DNA from: Cylicocyclus nassatus
Taxonomy: Eukaryota; Nematoda; Chromadorea; Rhabditida; Strongylidae
Reading direction: 5' to 3'
DNA: 64,000 nt
Assembly: GCA_958299035.1 (NCBI GenBank)
Contig: CATQJL010000112.1
Coordinates: forward strand, 55,657,140-55,721,139
The position numbers and the translations under genes were made by a program. The notes beneath the pieces are model-generated. The model did no database searches and was not told the origin of the DNA. It was given only the letters and a program-made list of their open reading frames with translations. The stretch's first letter is position 1. The number at the start of each line of letters is the position of its first letter. Below, one piece after another: positions 1-11,040 of the stretch.

Positions 1-757
1 GATTGGGAACTTGTTCTTCACCGCAATGCTTCGTCTATAGATCATGCCAGATCTAACAATGAAGTAGCTTATTCAGCTTTTCTTTTCAAAAATCGACTAC
101 TATTTAAAGAGTCCAGAAAAATACTATTTAAAGAGTCTAGAGACCCATAAAAAGTTAGAAAACAGCATGCTCGAAAACCTTCTCCCTACCTTTTTAGATT
201 TTTTTGAATTTTTTTTTGTGGAGAGGCCTGAACTACAATGAAGTTGAGAAAGCCGAAATCTTGTTTTGGACCTTTCATTAGAAAGAGGGAAGTCCAGCAA
301 AGCTTGAAGTTCTTTTAACTGCAACTTCGCCAGAAATTTCTTTTTTTGAAGTCAAATATGCCAAAGACACTACGGTGTCTGCAGACAGTTTCAATTTATT
401 AAACTCACACAGAATGCAAAAGGGTTCACTATCCAACGAATTTGAATCCTTGAACCTTCGTATGTAATTCCAGCGAGACTCATGTACATGGCAGTTTCTT
501 CGTTTATGTAAAAGGCCCGAAATCAAGAGTTTTCAAAACTCTTTCAGAGAAACTGTTGCGCAGATACAGAATGCAGATTTGGAATTAGCGCTTAAAAGCG
601 CCCTGGCCCATATGGATCTCATGTTAGACCGTCCTTTTCATTGAAAATGCTTCCCTTGTATTGAAGCCACTCAAAGAAAGTGGTAACTTGAAAATTGGCA
701 TGAGAATTGTTGAGAGGAATGATAACGATCAAACAGTGCATACTTCTAGAACACCCT
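1..757. mobile_element. CAGGGTGTCC-type long-TIR element, 3' part
   Basis: This is the right portion of a non-autonomous DNA element whose left end lies before the window. The right arm ends near 757 with the family signature (gatcaaacagtgcatac followed by acaccct). The paralogous element starts at 35,357 and ends near 38,547. The window starts inside the element. No credible coding sequence is present; the short minus-strand frames at 124-526 look like chance. Confidence 0.5.
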
Positions 758-1029
758 ACATTCTATTATAGACGGACTGAATGATTACATCATGCGATTA
801 TAGCATTCAGTGCGAGGTTCGCATTTTAGAACTTATTCAATAAGTCACATAGTCAAACATTTGAGAAAATTCTTTTTTACATATCATTTCAACGATTATT
901 GGAATTTTTCAATTTTCCAATACTATCGATGGTTGATTATTCGACGGTCATTGATTCGATCATTGTATGATCTTCGAATAATCCATGGAGAAGCGAAATA
1001 CGGAAAATTCGAAAACCAAAGCATGTATT

Positions 1030-2200
1030 AGGTCGAACCAAAAGTTCGTTTAGTTTTTGAGAAATTGTAATGTCTTTGTGCTTACATGTGTTTGCTTGAA
1101 GATAACTTTTTACGTCGAATCATATACTCTTTGACTACTCCCTGATCCTTTCTGATAAGTGCAGTTATGGTGGTGAAAGTCGAAGACGAAAAGCACCTGT
1201 CAAACACGAAAAGCACTTGCATAAGATCCCAAACTATACGCACTTTTTTACCTTCTTTCAGCTAAGCAAGGTTTGTGCTAATCGATAATTCACATGGAAT
1301 AACGGTGCATTTCCTTGAAAATCATAACTTCTCATACACACTCTTAATCAGCACCACTTTTCTCGCCCAAGAAGGAAAAGACTTCAAACTTGTGTAAGTA
1401 CTAACTCGAGACTTTGTTGCGATATATGATAAGCTTGCTCAAAATCATCTTGCTGCAAGTCTCTCGCATTGCTAACCTTCACCTTTGCGATTTACATGTA
1501 TCAAAGATTCAGAAAGCTGTTGGATAGCACAATTTTCCTTATGAAAAAATTATTTCCTTGCAAAGTTGTACAAGTAGAAAGGCCACATTTTCTCGAAGAT
1601 AGTGTGAATGAACTTCTGCTTCCAGATGCAGAGTGTGTTTGGATGGTGCGCACTGAATTGCTTCAGTTTCATTGATCACGAACGTTACTTGGAATGATGA
1701 TCTATCAGCTAACAATTTCTTTAAAATTTCTTCACGACCGTCAAAGAAGTAGGCTCTTAGGTTTCTAAGTCATTGGTGTTAGCATTGAACCCTTTTGCCG
1801 TGGAGATTGTAACGTTGAAAAAAAAATACTCATCATTACCAAAGCCCAGCACGGGGTTGACAAATGGAGATGGCAAAACGACTTTGCCTTCGGCACTGTC
1901 GATTCTTACGACATTTCACTTGATGCCGCCAGCTGCGTAGGTTGTTCGATTGGAGCGCGCTTTCTTCCGCGATAGGACCGGCGTCGTTGCTATTATGTAC
2001 CTAAAAAGCTGTCAACTTTTTTTCATAGGTGGGCACTTTTCCTCCTAGTGCCCATCTGAGTTAGGCAAAACTGCCATTTCACATGAGTTTTTCAAAATGT
2101 TTACATAAATGTGTTCTACAAAGTTTAATATAGTAACATTTTGGTTCCCAAACTCTTCCTCTCCTCTTTATTAGAAGTCGTATTTAATAATTTTTCATAC
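1030..2200. other. No gene recognised
   Basis: A mariner-like end (TTAGGTCGAACCAAAAGTTCG) lies at about 1,031, but I find no matching inverted end nearby. An open frame of 68 codons at 1,469-1,675 (+) has no motif I recognise. Nothing else is supportable. Confidence 0.4.
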
Positions 2201-2912
2201 TCTGTTCCTTAGTCCAACTGCTCGTACAGCAAATTTCGTGCGATATCGTCATCTGAGCGTTGCAGACGAGCCATTTTATTATATTGTGATTCAAGAAATT
2301 TTAGAAGAAGGCTTGCCACAACCTTCTCGTATAATTCTCCCACAAAACTCTGCACTATGCTCCTCCTAGTCCATGTCTGTTTATACTCCAAAATTCTTAA
2401 TCATATCGTTATGTGTGCGTTGTAACCGAGATCTTTAAAGGCAGTTGGGCTGATTTAAGTTGAACTAATTCAAAAATTTAGCTAGAGGACTTGCTTATTA
2501 AACCATTGCCCAAGTCCCATTCAATAAGGTCCCCCCTCTCTACGTTGAAAAAACCGCATTCAAATTCGTGCGCGATCCTGTACGCGCCGGGACGACTTGC
2601 CGATCCCCCTTCGCGTCTTAGCATATCCCACCGAGCGTCGTCCTCCTTCTTGACGTAAACCTGCGGCCAAAGCTAACGTTGAGAGGTCCGCACAGCTTAA
2701 GGGGCCTTTGAGAAACGGGGTTTTTGAAATTCTTATGATGTTCTAAACTGTCTAGAGTTTCATGGGATCGAGAACGCTTGCAATTCGCAACATCGAAGTT
2801 TAAAGTTCGAATTTCGGTGACCCACTGCCTTCAACTACAACTCAATGAAAAAAATTGAACTTGCGAAGGTGACGCGAGCAAGATCGTTTTTTGCATGTCG
2901 GTCGCGTAGCAA

Positions 2913-2964
2913 CTCTTTGAGAGAGTGTATGTACATGTATATGTACATACACTCTCTCGAAGAG
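2913..2964. repeat. Perfect long hairpin
   Basis: The arms 2,919-2,936 and 2,941-2,958 are perfectly complementary (18 bp) around a 4-base GTAT loop. Past one G.T pair the pairing continues for five more base pairs, to 2,913 and 2,964. The paralogous place in X2 (about 40,500) keeps only one arm, so the hairpin is intact only here. Confidence 0.75.
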
Positions 2965-3291
2965 TACGAGTATAAACTGTACGTATATCTACAATATGCC
3001 CTTTGTTTTCCATCTAAAACGATTTCCACTTTGACATTCCACCTCGTGCTGGGCGATCATCACTATGAAATTTTCAAGTCATTGTTAGATTTTAGTCTCT
3101 CATACAGTAATCCCGTAAACAATCTGGATTCGAATAATATCGGAAGGCGGATATTGAAATCAAATGATATGAGTGATCAATTTCGATAGTAAATTTCGAA
3201 AAAATTTGAATTTTCTCGAGTTTAGTTTGCATGAAACAGTCAAATTTTCTGTAGCATCGAGAACTGTGTATAATAGAGTGTTGGTTTGATT

Positions 3292-3888
3292 GAGGGTGTC
3301 CCGATAGTAATACACACTTTTCATCCGGTAATAACTTTCTTCCTACAACATCTTTGCTTAGCTTCAAGCACCATTCAGTGAAACAAGCTTCAACTTAGAT
3401 TTGAAGTTCAAAGTGAATCACTCAACTTTCTTCATTACTGTAGGTTTACGGTCGAAACTTTTGAGCCACAAAAGGCTAAGGCTACATTCTGCACCAAATG
3501 GATGCTTAACGACCCGAAAGCTTATTGCTTGCACTTATAGTAAAAGCTTTTTTCCACAAGTTATGACAGGTAAACCACAATAAGGGTTTTTTGGTGTTTT
3601 TCAAAATGAGGGAGAAACCATTAAAACGCTTTAAAAACTAGCAAAAGGTTGCTTGATGAAATTATGTCTGAAAACACCTTTGCACAGCTCTTTAAAATTT
3701 TTTGAGAATTCCTATAAACGCTTACTTTATAATGACGCTGTAATGAAGCTCGATGAGTAATTTGCTCCAAACTGCAAATCTAAACTAAAGCCTACTTTAC
3801 CGATTGGTACCTGGAATTAAGCAAAAGACTTTGTGAAAAGAGAGTTATTAACGATCAAAAGGTATGTACTTACTTTCGAGACACCCTG
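3292..3888. mobile_element. CAGGGTGTCC-type long-TIR MITE
   Basis: The left end reads GAGGGTGTCCCGATAGTA and the right end TTTCGAGACACCCTG followed by TA. The subterminal parts are long inverted repeats shared with the copies at 9,415, 55,454 and 55,879. They run through a region ending in a cattactgtaggtttacgg-like motif, with its inverse near the right end. There is no transposase frame, so it is non-autonomous. TA at the insertion site suggests Tc1/mariner-type mobilisation; that is an inference. Confidence 0.65.
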
Positions 3889-5004
3889 TATAAATGCTTA
3901 GAGAAACAGCCCTGAAGTGTTTTTGAAACGCATAGGTTGGCTTAATTTTTAAACTATAATGTTTCAGATACAAAACCTCCACCTCCTCCACCAATTTGCT
4001 TGGAGATGTTGTAAGTTCTTAGTCTCTTCACTATCTCCATCTTCGCTTTCCAACCGCAGTTTCTTCTGTTGGTATTTGAAAAGAGTAGACACAGTGTGGT
4101 AGTACTGCGACTATACATTGCTGTTTTGAATTCAGTCTTGTTCGTACAAATTGAGTGGGTATCCGAAAGATACAGCGTTTTGCAACTAGAACAGAATCCG
4201 AATGTCTTAATTGGCGATCTTGTAAAATGTCGTATACTTCGTTTTCTTATGAAATGAAAAAAAGCCTTTGCTTTAGCCAATTCGAAGATTGATCTATTTA
4301 GCCGACTCATCAAATAAATTGAGTTTTCTTCACTCTCGAGGCGAAATTCTTCCAAGTTTCAGCATGACGAAGGCGTAAAGCACGGTACTGTACTAGATGG
4401 CTTTTCAAAGCAGAGCTGCTTTGAAAAATTAGGGGCAAATAAAGCAACAACAATCTTTTCGCATAGCTGCACTTTTAGAGAAAAAAACTTAGCCGTATTT
4501 TCAGTCAATTTCGATTGTCGTGTCGGAATCAGTCAAATGTCGGAATGTCTCGAACTAGCTTTTGCGAAGAAATTTCTGGTATGCTAGAAAGGTGCTTCGG
4601 CAAGGCGTAAATCCGATTTCCGGAAGGAAACAAAAAAAGTTGTGTTCTGTTCTGAGAGCAGAGATAAAGAAAATATAATAAAACTTCATAATTTGTGATT
4701 GTTTGGAATTCAAACTTCAAGAGTAGTGCATGAGTGTTCGATGTTGGGAATATCAAGCCAAGTTTCTAAGTGCATATTTGGAGAATGTGGTGCATATTGT
4801 GTAACTTTGAGATAACGATAGTAGAACTTTGGACCGATTATAAACTTCCACAAAGACGCTAGCTTTTGAACGCAGTATCCGTACAATGGGGATATCTGCA
4901 ACTTTAGCTTCATGTGAAAGTGAACCCTCGGACACACCCTTGCACAGGTTCGAAAGCATAGACGTTGAAACAGAAGCGAAAACTTGCTTGACAGGATGAC
5001 TTAC

Positions 5005-5201
5005 ACCCCCAGCGGGAAAATCTCGTCCATCTGCAGATTTCCAGCTCTGCAGCAAAGTGGCATACCGCCACAGTTAAAATCGTTGATCTCACGGCAACTT
5101 TTCGTCTCATTCTTGGCGCGAACTGTTTCACTCGTCCAAATATGAAGCTTAAGACAATGGAGAAAGCCTTTTTTTTGTTGATGCTTCTTAGGAAAGCACA
5201 T
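5005..5201 (-). CDS. Candidate exon of unknown gene, block X copy 1
   Basis: The minus-strand frame opens with ATG at 5,201 (in-frame upstream stop near 5,222). It runs 65 codons and reaches a strong donor, GGT|GTAAGT, at 5,004. The product is Lys- and Cys-containing (MCFPKKHQQKK at the start, FNCGGMPLCC later) and I do not recognise it. The exon looks identical at the DNA level to 42,000-42,196, whereas flanking DNA differs. That fits recent conversion or constraint. No downstream exon is obvious: the continuing frame at 4,753-5,055 is in another phase. It could also be a chance frame in a repeat. Confidence 0.3.
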
Positions 5202-5222
5202 CTTCAGAGTAGCGAGTAAACG

Positions 5223-5530
5223 TCAAGCGAGAAAGCTTGTTACTGAATTTTCGCTCGAACACTGACTCTGAAGGCGTCTACCTATGCTTTCGTTTACTAG
5301 GCTTTCATCATTCTTGGACTTGGTTCCGATTTCGAATATAAGGTGCAATTTACGTTGAAAAAAAAACCCTTTTGGAACTTCAATTGAATAAGAGTGGGCA
5401 AGTATTTCACCGCCTTTCTTTGTACACAACCAAATTGTCGTCGTATACAACACGACACAGTTAGACGGCGTGCAACTTGGCTGTGCTCTCTACGCAGACG
5501 CTTTACTTCTAAGGCCTGGTTATAGGCCAT
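5223..5530 (-). pseudogene. Frameshifted copy of the 102-codon frame at 42,218-42,526
   Basis: The protein start (MAYNQALEVKRLRREHSQVA) and end (RRLQSQCSSENSVTSFLA) match the intact frame in X2. Here they sit in two different frames because of indels around an A-rich tract near 5,355-5,370. Function is unknown. It is either a decayed gene copy or a chance frame preserved by recent duplication. Confidence 0.3.
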
Positions 5531-5771
5531 ATCGTACTAGGAAGTGATTTTGCATACTGTCTATAAAGGCAGTGTCCCAGCACATTCGCGTTTGGGGATC
5601 ATAGCTGTGGTGGAGGTTCCTAATCACCCCATTAACTTTTAGGCCCAGTCCGGCTGGTTCTTGTCCCCCGCGCCGAAAGATAGCCCTCAAACCGGCGTAC
5701 GCTCGGATGGCTTCGCTTATCTGTTCGGCGCGGGACCCCACGACCGCTTCCGTATTATACACGCAATCCAA
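5520..5771 (-). CDS. Unknown 83-codon frame, intact only in X1
   Basis: This GC-richer frame starts MDCVYNTEAVVGSRAEQISE and is open for 83 codons. In X2 (about 42,540-42,780) a one-base insertion near 42,680 breaks it. No signal peptide, membrane segment or known motif is visible. It lies just upstream, in minus-strand sense, of the frames at 5,223-5,530 and 5,005-5,201, so the three could be parts of one old gene or transposon. Because different frames are broken in the two copies, a working gene in either copy is doubtful. Confidence 0.25.
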   Translation of the reverse strand: MDCVYNTEAVVGSRAEQISEAIRAYAGLRAIFRRGGQEPAGLGLKVNGVIRNLHHSYDPQTRMCWDTAFIDSMQNHFLVRYGL

Positions 5772-5847
5772 AGCAAAAATTACATATAAGGGTCTTCAGG
5801 AAAGGGCCTTTCAACTTTCATATATAACCCTCGTCCGAGCTGTCCAC

Positions 5848-6720
5848 ATGAAGTGTCGTACCCTTCGTCATTTCTTATAAAATGAAAAAGGCATTCGCTT
5901 TAGCTCAATTCGAAGAATAATTTATTCAGCAGTCTCATCGAATAGCCTGTTTTCCTCAAGTTCAAAGCAAAATTTTTCTAAGTTTCAGCATGACGAAGGC
6001 GTAACGCACTGTACTGTACTAGATGGCTTTTCAAAGCAGAGCTGCTTTGAAAAATTAGGGGCAAATAAAGCAACAACAATCTTTTCGCATAGCTGCACTT
6101 ACGAGAAAAAACGTAGCCGTATTCAGTCCCTTTCGATTGTCGTGTCGGAATCAGTCAAATGTCGGAATGTCTCCAACTACCTATTGCGAAAAAATCTCTG
6201 GTATGCTAGAAAGGTGCTTCGGCAAGGCGTAATTCCGATTTCTGAAAGAAAACAAACGAAGTTGTGCACTGTTCTGAGATCAGACATAAAGAAAACATAA
6301 TAAAAATTTTTACTTGTGTATTTGTTTGGAATTACAAACTTCAAGAGCAGTGTCTAGATCTTTGATGTTAAGGGCCGGGCATACTTCACGCAATTTCAGT
6401 CGCGACGCGAATTGGCAATATTCCAACTGTCCATAACTCACTGTGAGCACATTTCAAATGTACAGAAGATAATGCACTTTATCAATCAACGTAAGTCATG
6501 CAAACTATGCATGTGCATTTCGCTAATGTTAGATCCGAAGACTTCTGGCGACTTGCCAAATCGCGTCGCGACTGAAATCGTTTGAAGTATGCCCTGCCCT
6601 TTAGAAATATCGAGCCAAATTTCTAAGCGCATATTTGGAGAATGCCGTGTATATTGTGTACACTTTTAGATGACGGTAGTAGACTTAACCCAATTTAGAG
6701 CTTTCAATAAGACGCCACTT
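5848..6720. repeat. Partial tandem copy of the X core
   Basis: The sequence from gaagtgtcgtacccttcg onward repeats 4,225-4,900 in direct orientation with more divergence. It joins an unrelated start in the same way as X2 at 41,224, so X2 resembles this copy at its left edge. The duplication is internal to X1. Confidence 0.65.
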
Positions 6721-6748
6721 TTCGAAGTTTCATAGAACTATCACCAAA

Positions 6749-7360
6749 TCACTGCGGGTTTTGAAAGGAGTAGGTACCATTACCGCCATCCGCTCCGCTC
6801 GACTTGTCATGGAGAAGGCTAAAGCAGAAAGAGTTGCATGGACCCTTCCTGGACCTCGAGGAAACCTTTGATAAGGTGCCCCATGAAGTCATATGGTAAG
6901 TGCAACGAAAACACATGGTGCCAGAGAAGTACGTCCAGTAGATAAGGTGATATGCCACCACGCTACTTATGTATAAATGGCTGCAGGAAATTCAGAAAAC
7001 ACCACGTCAAAATTAGGGTGCATCAAGGTTCGGTTCGGTCTCCTTTGCTCATCATCCCTGTAATGAAACGCAGTGATAGAACTCCTCAGCCGCGAACCAC
7101 CTTAAAGACACTTCTGCACGCAGATGATGTGGTCTTTACAGCAAGCAGCAGAAAGGAATTGGAAGGTGAAGTGCAAAGATGAAAAAACAGGATAGAGTTG
7201 TATGGACTGAAGCTTTACAACAATAAGACGGTTGGGGAAGCAAACCCTAGGAACCGTATGCATCGATCGTGAAGAGCTGACGAAGACAGCATCATACAAG
7301 TATATAGGCAGTCCCATCTCAGCGGAAGATGACCTACAAGAGGAGGTCGCGGGCAACTGA
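6749..7360 (+). pseudogene. RTE-type LINE reverse transcriptase relic, Y1
   Basis: Translated pieces on the plus strand show reverse-transcriptase blocks in order. They are LDLEETFDKVPHEVIW (about 6,850-6,897), a VHQGSV-like block (about 7,018-7,040), LLHADDVVFTASSRKELEGE (about 7,108-7,165, with the catalytic ADD) and a SYKYIGSPISAEDDLQEE-like block (about 7,290-7,345). These are the DLEKAFD, HQGS, YADD and thumb motifs of RTE-clade LINEs, which copy RNA into DNA at a nicked target. Stops and frameshifts break the frame, and endonuclease and 3' end are missing. A paralogous relic lies at 53,573-54,270. Confidence 0.75.
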
Positions 7361-7768
7361 GGAAGAAAGAGGAGAAAAAGCTGTCTTGGATGGCATTCGA
7401 ACTGCTTTGTTCTATGCGGTTTGATATGCTCAACTATGGAAATTGCTAGGAGCGAAAAAAATTCTAAAAAAATTCAAAAGCCAGCTACAGATGCCAAAAG
7501 ATTATTGTATTGCCTTATCCATTCTTGTCAAAGTCTAAAAGCCTGAAATGAAAATTCAAAGAATTATCAAAAAGTAGGGTGGGTAAAAATGATAGGTCGG
7601 AGTATCTGACAAGTATTCAACGATCAGCAAAGGACTAAGAACGTATTTTTGCTAATATAGGAGATATTCTGCAACAAACATTATTGAGCGTTTGTCTATT
7701 ACCACTCTGAGTGGATTATTATTGGTTAAAAAACGGCACAAACTTTTAAACCGACTAGTAAAATGGAG
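7360..7768. mobile_element. Mariner-like element, right part only (Y1)
   Basis: The sequence ends with aaacttttaaaccgactagta at 7,768, an inverted mariner-type end. The better-preserved copy at 54,757 reads CTTTTAGACCGACCTAA followed by TA. The part near 7,365-7,440 (gaggagaaaaagctg and a tctatgcggttt block) resembles the middle of the mariner palindromes at 47,650 and 57,130. The left end was not found. It has no coding capacity. Confidence 0.45.
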
Positions 7769-8318
7769 CTTACACATATTCATGGCAAAGATTCAAAGGC
7801 AAAAAATTTTAAGAGTATGTAAACCAACAGAGATGTATCTCTGTGTGAATCAATGAACAATGCAACGAATAGTGACAGCCTAAAACTATAAAATATATGA
7901 TGGTATTGGGTCTGAGAAAATAATTTTGCAACCTTTTTGTGACGTCATCATGACGTAATGGGATTGACAATGAAACCATCTGCAGTGAAATGGCAAAAAG
8001 GAACATATTGAATGTTTTGGATGTTTGGTACGAAAAGAGTCAAATATTGCCTCTGCTGAGGGGAACTATTGCAGTGCCGTTTTCTAAGCGGGTATTGTTT
8101 GATATGAAGCGAGGATATCATACACTAAAATCTCGGCTCCTGAATGAAATGTCTGAAATGAAACACATATAACGCAAATTGATGTTTCCACAAGTGAGAA
8201 GTATTACGCGTATAACGCAGTCGAAATGATCGCTCTGTTCGTGATTAGCAGCAAAGACCTCTCAATTCCACATGCTGAATTCTCAACCAGCGTTCACAAA
8301 AGAATTGCGATGACTATA

Positions 8319-9230
8319 TTAAGTTGTAAAGAAAGTTCCCGGGCCCTTGCGAAAATTTTTTCAAATCGCTATAACTTCAAGCAAATTGATTCTTTTTTGA
8401 AGCTACAAACTTCATTGCAAAGACAATTCTGTCCACAACATATATTTGTCTTGCTGGCTTCTCAGCACCTCACTGCGGTCCACCGGCATGCACAGAAGGG
8501 AAAAAGGTCGTCGTGAAAAGTGGCCTATTTGCGCAGGATTATCTCAAGCACGATGAAAGCTGGAGAATTCAAATGCTGTAGTTATATAGAAGATCTGCTG
8601 AGGCTGTTATGGGAACCATTCAAGTCTTTAAAGGACCACCTGCAAAAAATTCTCCCCAGAAAGTTTGAAAAATCGACCATTTTTTTTCCCAAAAATGCAC
8701 CTTTTCGAGTAAGTGAATTTGAAGTCTTCTAGTTCTGCATAGAAAGGACCAAATCTTTGAGTACTGGGAACATTGTTGGAGTGATGCCTTGCACATCTTT
8801 TGGACCCATCATCCAGGCGTGGCGATCCTTGCAGAAGCGATGCCAGCTGCGAAAAGAGTTGCAGTCAGAGGCAAGTTCGACATTGTGATATCTGAGCACA
8901 AGTCGCAAAACTCGGGTGCAGCTGCGGATCAGAAGTTAACAGGGTTCTCAATCAGATTACCCATAATTCGGACGAAATTTTTTGAACTCCACAAAAAAAT
9001 GGCCGTAGGAAGAAAAATTGTGAAATTTTGGTGCTTGAAAAGACTTCTCGTCTTGATGTGCAGATCAAACACGTCTTGACATCGATGAAAGTCAGAAGGC
9101 GTGTGGAAAACCTCAAGCTTCCCTCCACTGAACAGTATAAAAAACTTGGTGTCAAAGTCCGACCGAGCGCCGAAAAAATGCGTTTAAAAATAAATTACAA
9201 AAATGCCCCGGAACTTTCTTTACAACCTAA
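8319..9230. mobile_element. Mariner-like MITE, family TTAGGTTGTAAAGAAAG, copy 1
   Basis: The left end TTAAGTTGTAAAGAAAGTTC and right end GGAACTTTCTTTACAACCTAA form terminal inverted repeats. TA flanks both sides (8,317-8,318 and 9,231-9,232). The element is 912 bp. A fragment of open frame (8,789-9,079) is shared with an inverted copy at 28,740-30,026, including KSQN..AAADQ in both. I do not recognise that peptide. It is a mariner-type element by its ends and TA target. Confidence 0.65.
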
Positions 9231-9414
9231 TAGCTAGCTCCTTTCACATTCTTTATCCGCATGAGTAGGTTTTATGTGTTAATGAAGAACTCGAATCCAT
9301 GTAAATTTTATGCATTCGTCTTCAAAAGCTGTGTTTGAAAAATGAAGAAGGATCCGAAACCCCGACACACGTTCATGCGTACCTAGAAACTCGTAGTTGC
9401 TAGGTAACATAGTA

Positions 9415-10056
9415 CAGGGTGTCCCAAAAGTATGTATACATTGTTTATTCGTCCATATCTCTCTTCTCAAGAAGCCTTTTGCCTACCTTCAGGTACCCCT
9501 TTTGTAGAGCTGGCTTCAACTTACTTAGATTAGCAGTGTGAAGCAAATCACCGTTTGCTTTCCATTATTGTGAGATTACGGTAGGAAATTCCAGCATGCA
9601 GATCTATTCTAAGATAGAACGTCGGCAAATTTTCTAAATTCAATTAAGTTGTAGCAGGGTTTTCACACCTACTGCTGTCACTACACAACTTTTTACAAGT
9701 TTTTTGAGCTTTTTTGATACCGTAATCGCAAATGTGACGAATAGTGGAAGGGGATTTGTCATGGTGTTCTAGGAATAGCTTATAAAAGAAGCATTATAGC
9801 AAAATGCAAACTTCATATTTTAAAACAGCGGTTTAGATTAACCTATTGTAAAAGGTTCGCCTTGCTTTATTTTGTTTTTGAGGCAATCTTAGTTTCTACT
9901 GCAATCTACAGTAATGGTAAGTGATCAACGATTCTCTTCAGACTACAAACCTAAGCTGAAGTGAGCTCTACAAAATGGTACCTAAATATAGGCAAAAAAC
10001 TTTTTGAAAAGAGAATTAACGATTAAACAGTGTATACATACTGCTGGGACATCCTG
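9415..10056. mobile_element. CAGGGTGTCC-type long-TIR MITE with insertion at its last base
   Basis: It starts TA|CAGGGTGTCCCAAAAG at 9,415. It ends ...CTGGGACATCCTG at 10,056, where another transposon is inserted; the original flanking TA survives at 11,045-11,046. Inverted arms of about 190 bp pair (the left agctggcttcaactt part and the right aagtgagctctacaa part). The paralogous element in Y2 begins at 55,454. Confidence 0.7.
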
Positions 10057-11040
10057 GCCCGTAGTAATCCACCCTACCTGCCGGCATCTCATGCCCTGAG
10101 GTCGCCCTGATGTGGACTTGAGGTCCCTAAAATCTCAAATTGCCTCCGGTGACCCCCAGCCAGGCAGATCATCTATTTTTTGTGTTACGGACCGGTTTTG
10201 CTGTCGAAATTGTATGAGAATTGGAGGGAAAGCCAAAAAATGTCCTCGTCTGCCATTTATTTGGGCCGAATCGTGAACCTGCCGGCAGGTTCACGATCTA
10301 TTTTTGTCGAAATTTGAGATGCCATCCAGATCGCAGCCTGCCGGCAGGTCAGAGAGTGCAGGAAATAGTGTGTAGTTTGTGGAGTGCGACCTGCCGGCAT
10401 GTGGACGTGCCCCTACCACGTCCAGATGCTGGCATCTTTGCCGACGGCGTCTGTGAAAATGCGTCGCGCTGCAATATCACACAATTTACGTCCAGCAGAA
10501 AAACCAAAAAATTTATTTTCCATCGAAAAACTATCATTTTTGCCATCATATGAGTTCTTCTCCCCCAAATTGATGATATGTAAGCATAAGGAACGATTGC
10601 TGATATTATAATACCATAAATAACATTTTGCAATTGCTTCAAATCTCATTTGCAACAGTTTCGTCTCTCGTTCGCTCTTATCAATCAGCTGTTTTTTCAG
10701 GTCAACGTCCATCGCGCATTGTATTGATCATGCTCACATAGGCGCTCACTACATAGGCAGCTTTTCTATAACTGCTGCTGCAGGCAACAGAAATTGAATG
10801 AATGGTCGAATGGTTAGTGCGGCGGCGCCTAAGGTTGACGCACGCAGGTTCGGACGCGCGCGATGTCGCTGTTTTGCGGATATCAGCGGCATCAAAATTT
10901 CATGTGCGAAAGAGAAAAACAAATCAAAATACTAGAATCTAAAGCAAGATTTAGCTTGCGCCCGGGATACGAACATGCCGCGAGGTTCGCGAACTTGCCG
11001 GCATCTTTGATGCTACCTGGTAGGGTAGATTACTACGGGC
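10057..11040. mobile_element. 984-bp DNA transposon, TIR GCCCGTAGTAATC, 4-bp TSD
   Basis: The ends GCCCGTAGTAATCCACCCTA and TAGGGTAGATTACTACGGGC are inverted repeats. They are flanked by the direct repeat CCTG at 10,053-10,056 and 11,041-11,044. Removing the element restores the right end of the host MITE (CCTG then TA). The interior has several CCTGCCGGCAGG-type palindromes (10,276-10,303, 10,338-10,350, 10,390-10,401). The plus- and minus-strand frames at 10,221-10,712 overlap each other and show no transposase motif. The superfamily is not assigned. Confidence 0.75.

Larger units (their letters stand above)
4380..5846. repeat. Nearly identical core of block X (X1 side)
   Basis: This 1.47-kb segment matches 41,390-42,845 with only scattered differences. 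About 5,003-5,277 and 41,998-42,272 look identical by eye, although flanking parts of the same duplication are clearly diverged. A partial, more diverged tandem copy follows at 5,848-6,720. The segment carries coding-like frames on the minus strand, listed separately. Confidence 0.75.
1..6720. repeat. Segmental duplication block X, copy 1 (X1)
   Basis: This block is paralogous, in the same orientation, to 35,613-42,845. Landmarks match in order: 1-640 with 35,613-36,810 plus 37,524-37,580, 760-1,020 with 38,550-38,840, 2,200-3,290 with 39,720-40,920, 3,940-4,220 with 40,930-41,220, and 4,380-5,846 with 41,390-42,845. Divergence is uneven. The last segment is nearly identical while the others have many substitutions and indels. 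X1 lacks the fold-back elements at 36,811-37,523 and 38,834-39,362, so those entered X2 later or were lost here. Confidence 0.8.

Noticed and set aside
2780..2830. tRNA-like B box (agttcgaattt)
   Set aside because: No matching A box, acceptor stem or cloverleaf can be drawn around it.
4753..5055. 100-codon minus-strand frame overlapping the exon at 5,005-5,201
   Set aside because: It runs over a strong splice donor in another phase and its end differs between the two copies. It is at best intronic read-through.
8789..9079. 96-codon frame as a mariner transposase
   Set aside because: The peptide lacks the catalytic D residues and the helix-turn-helix. Only KSQN..AAADQ is shared with the inverted copy, so no function is assigned.
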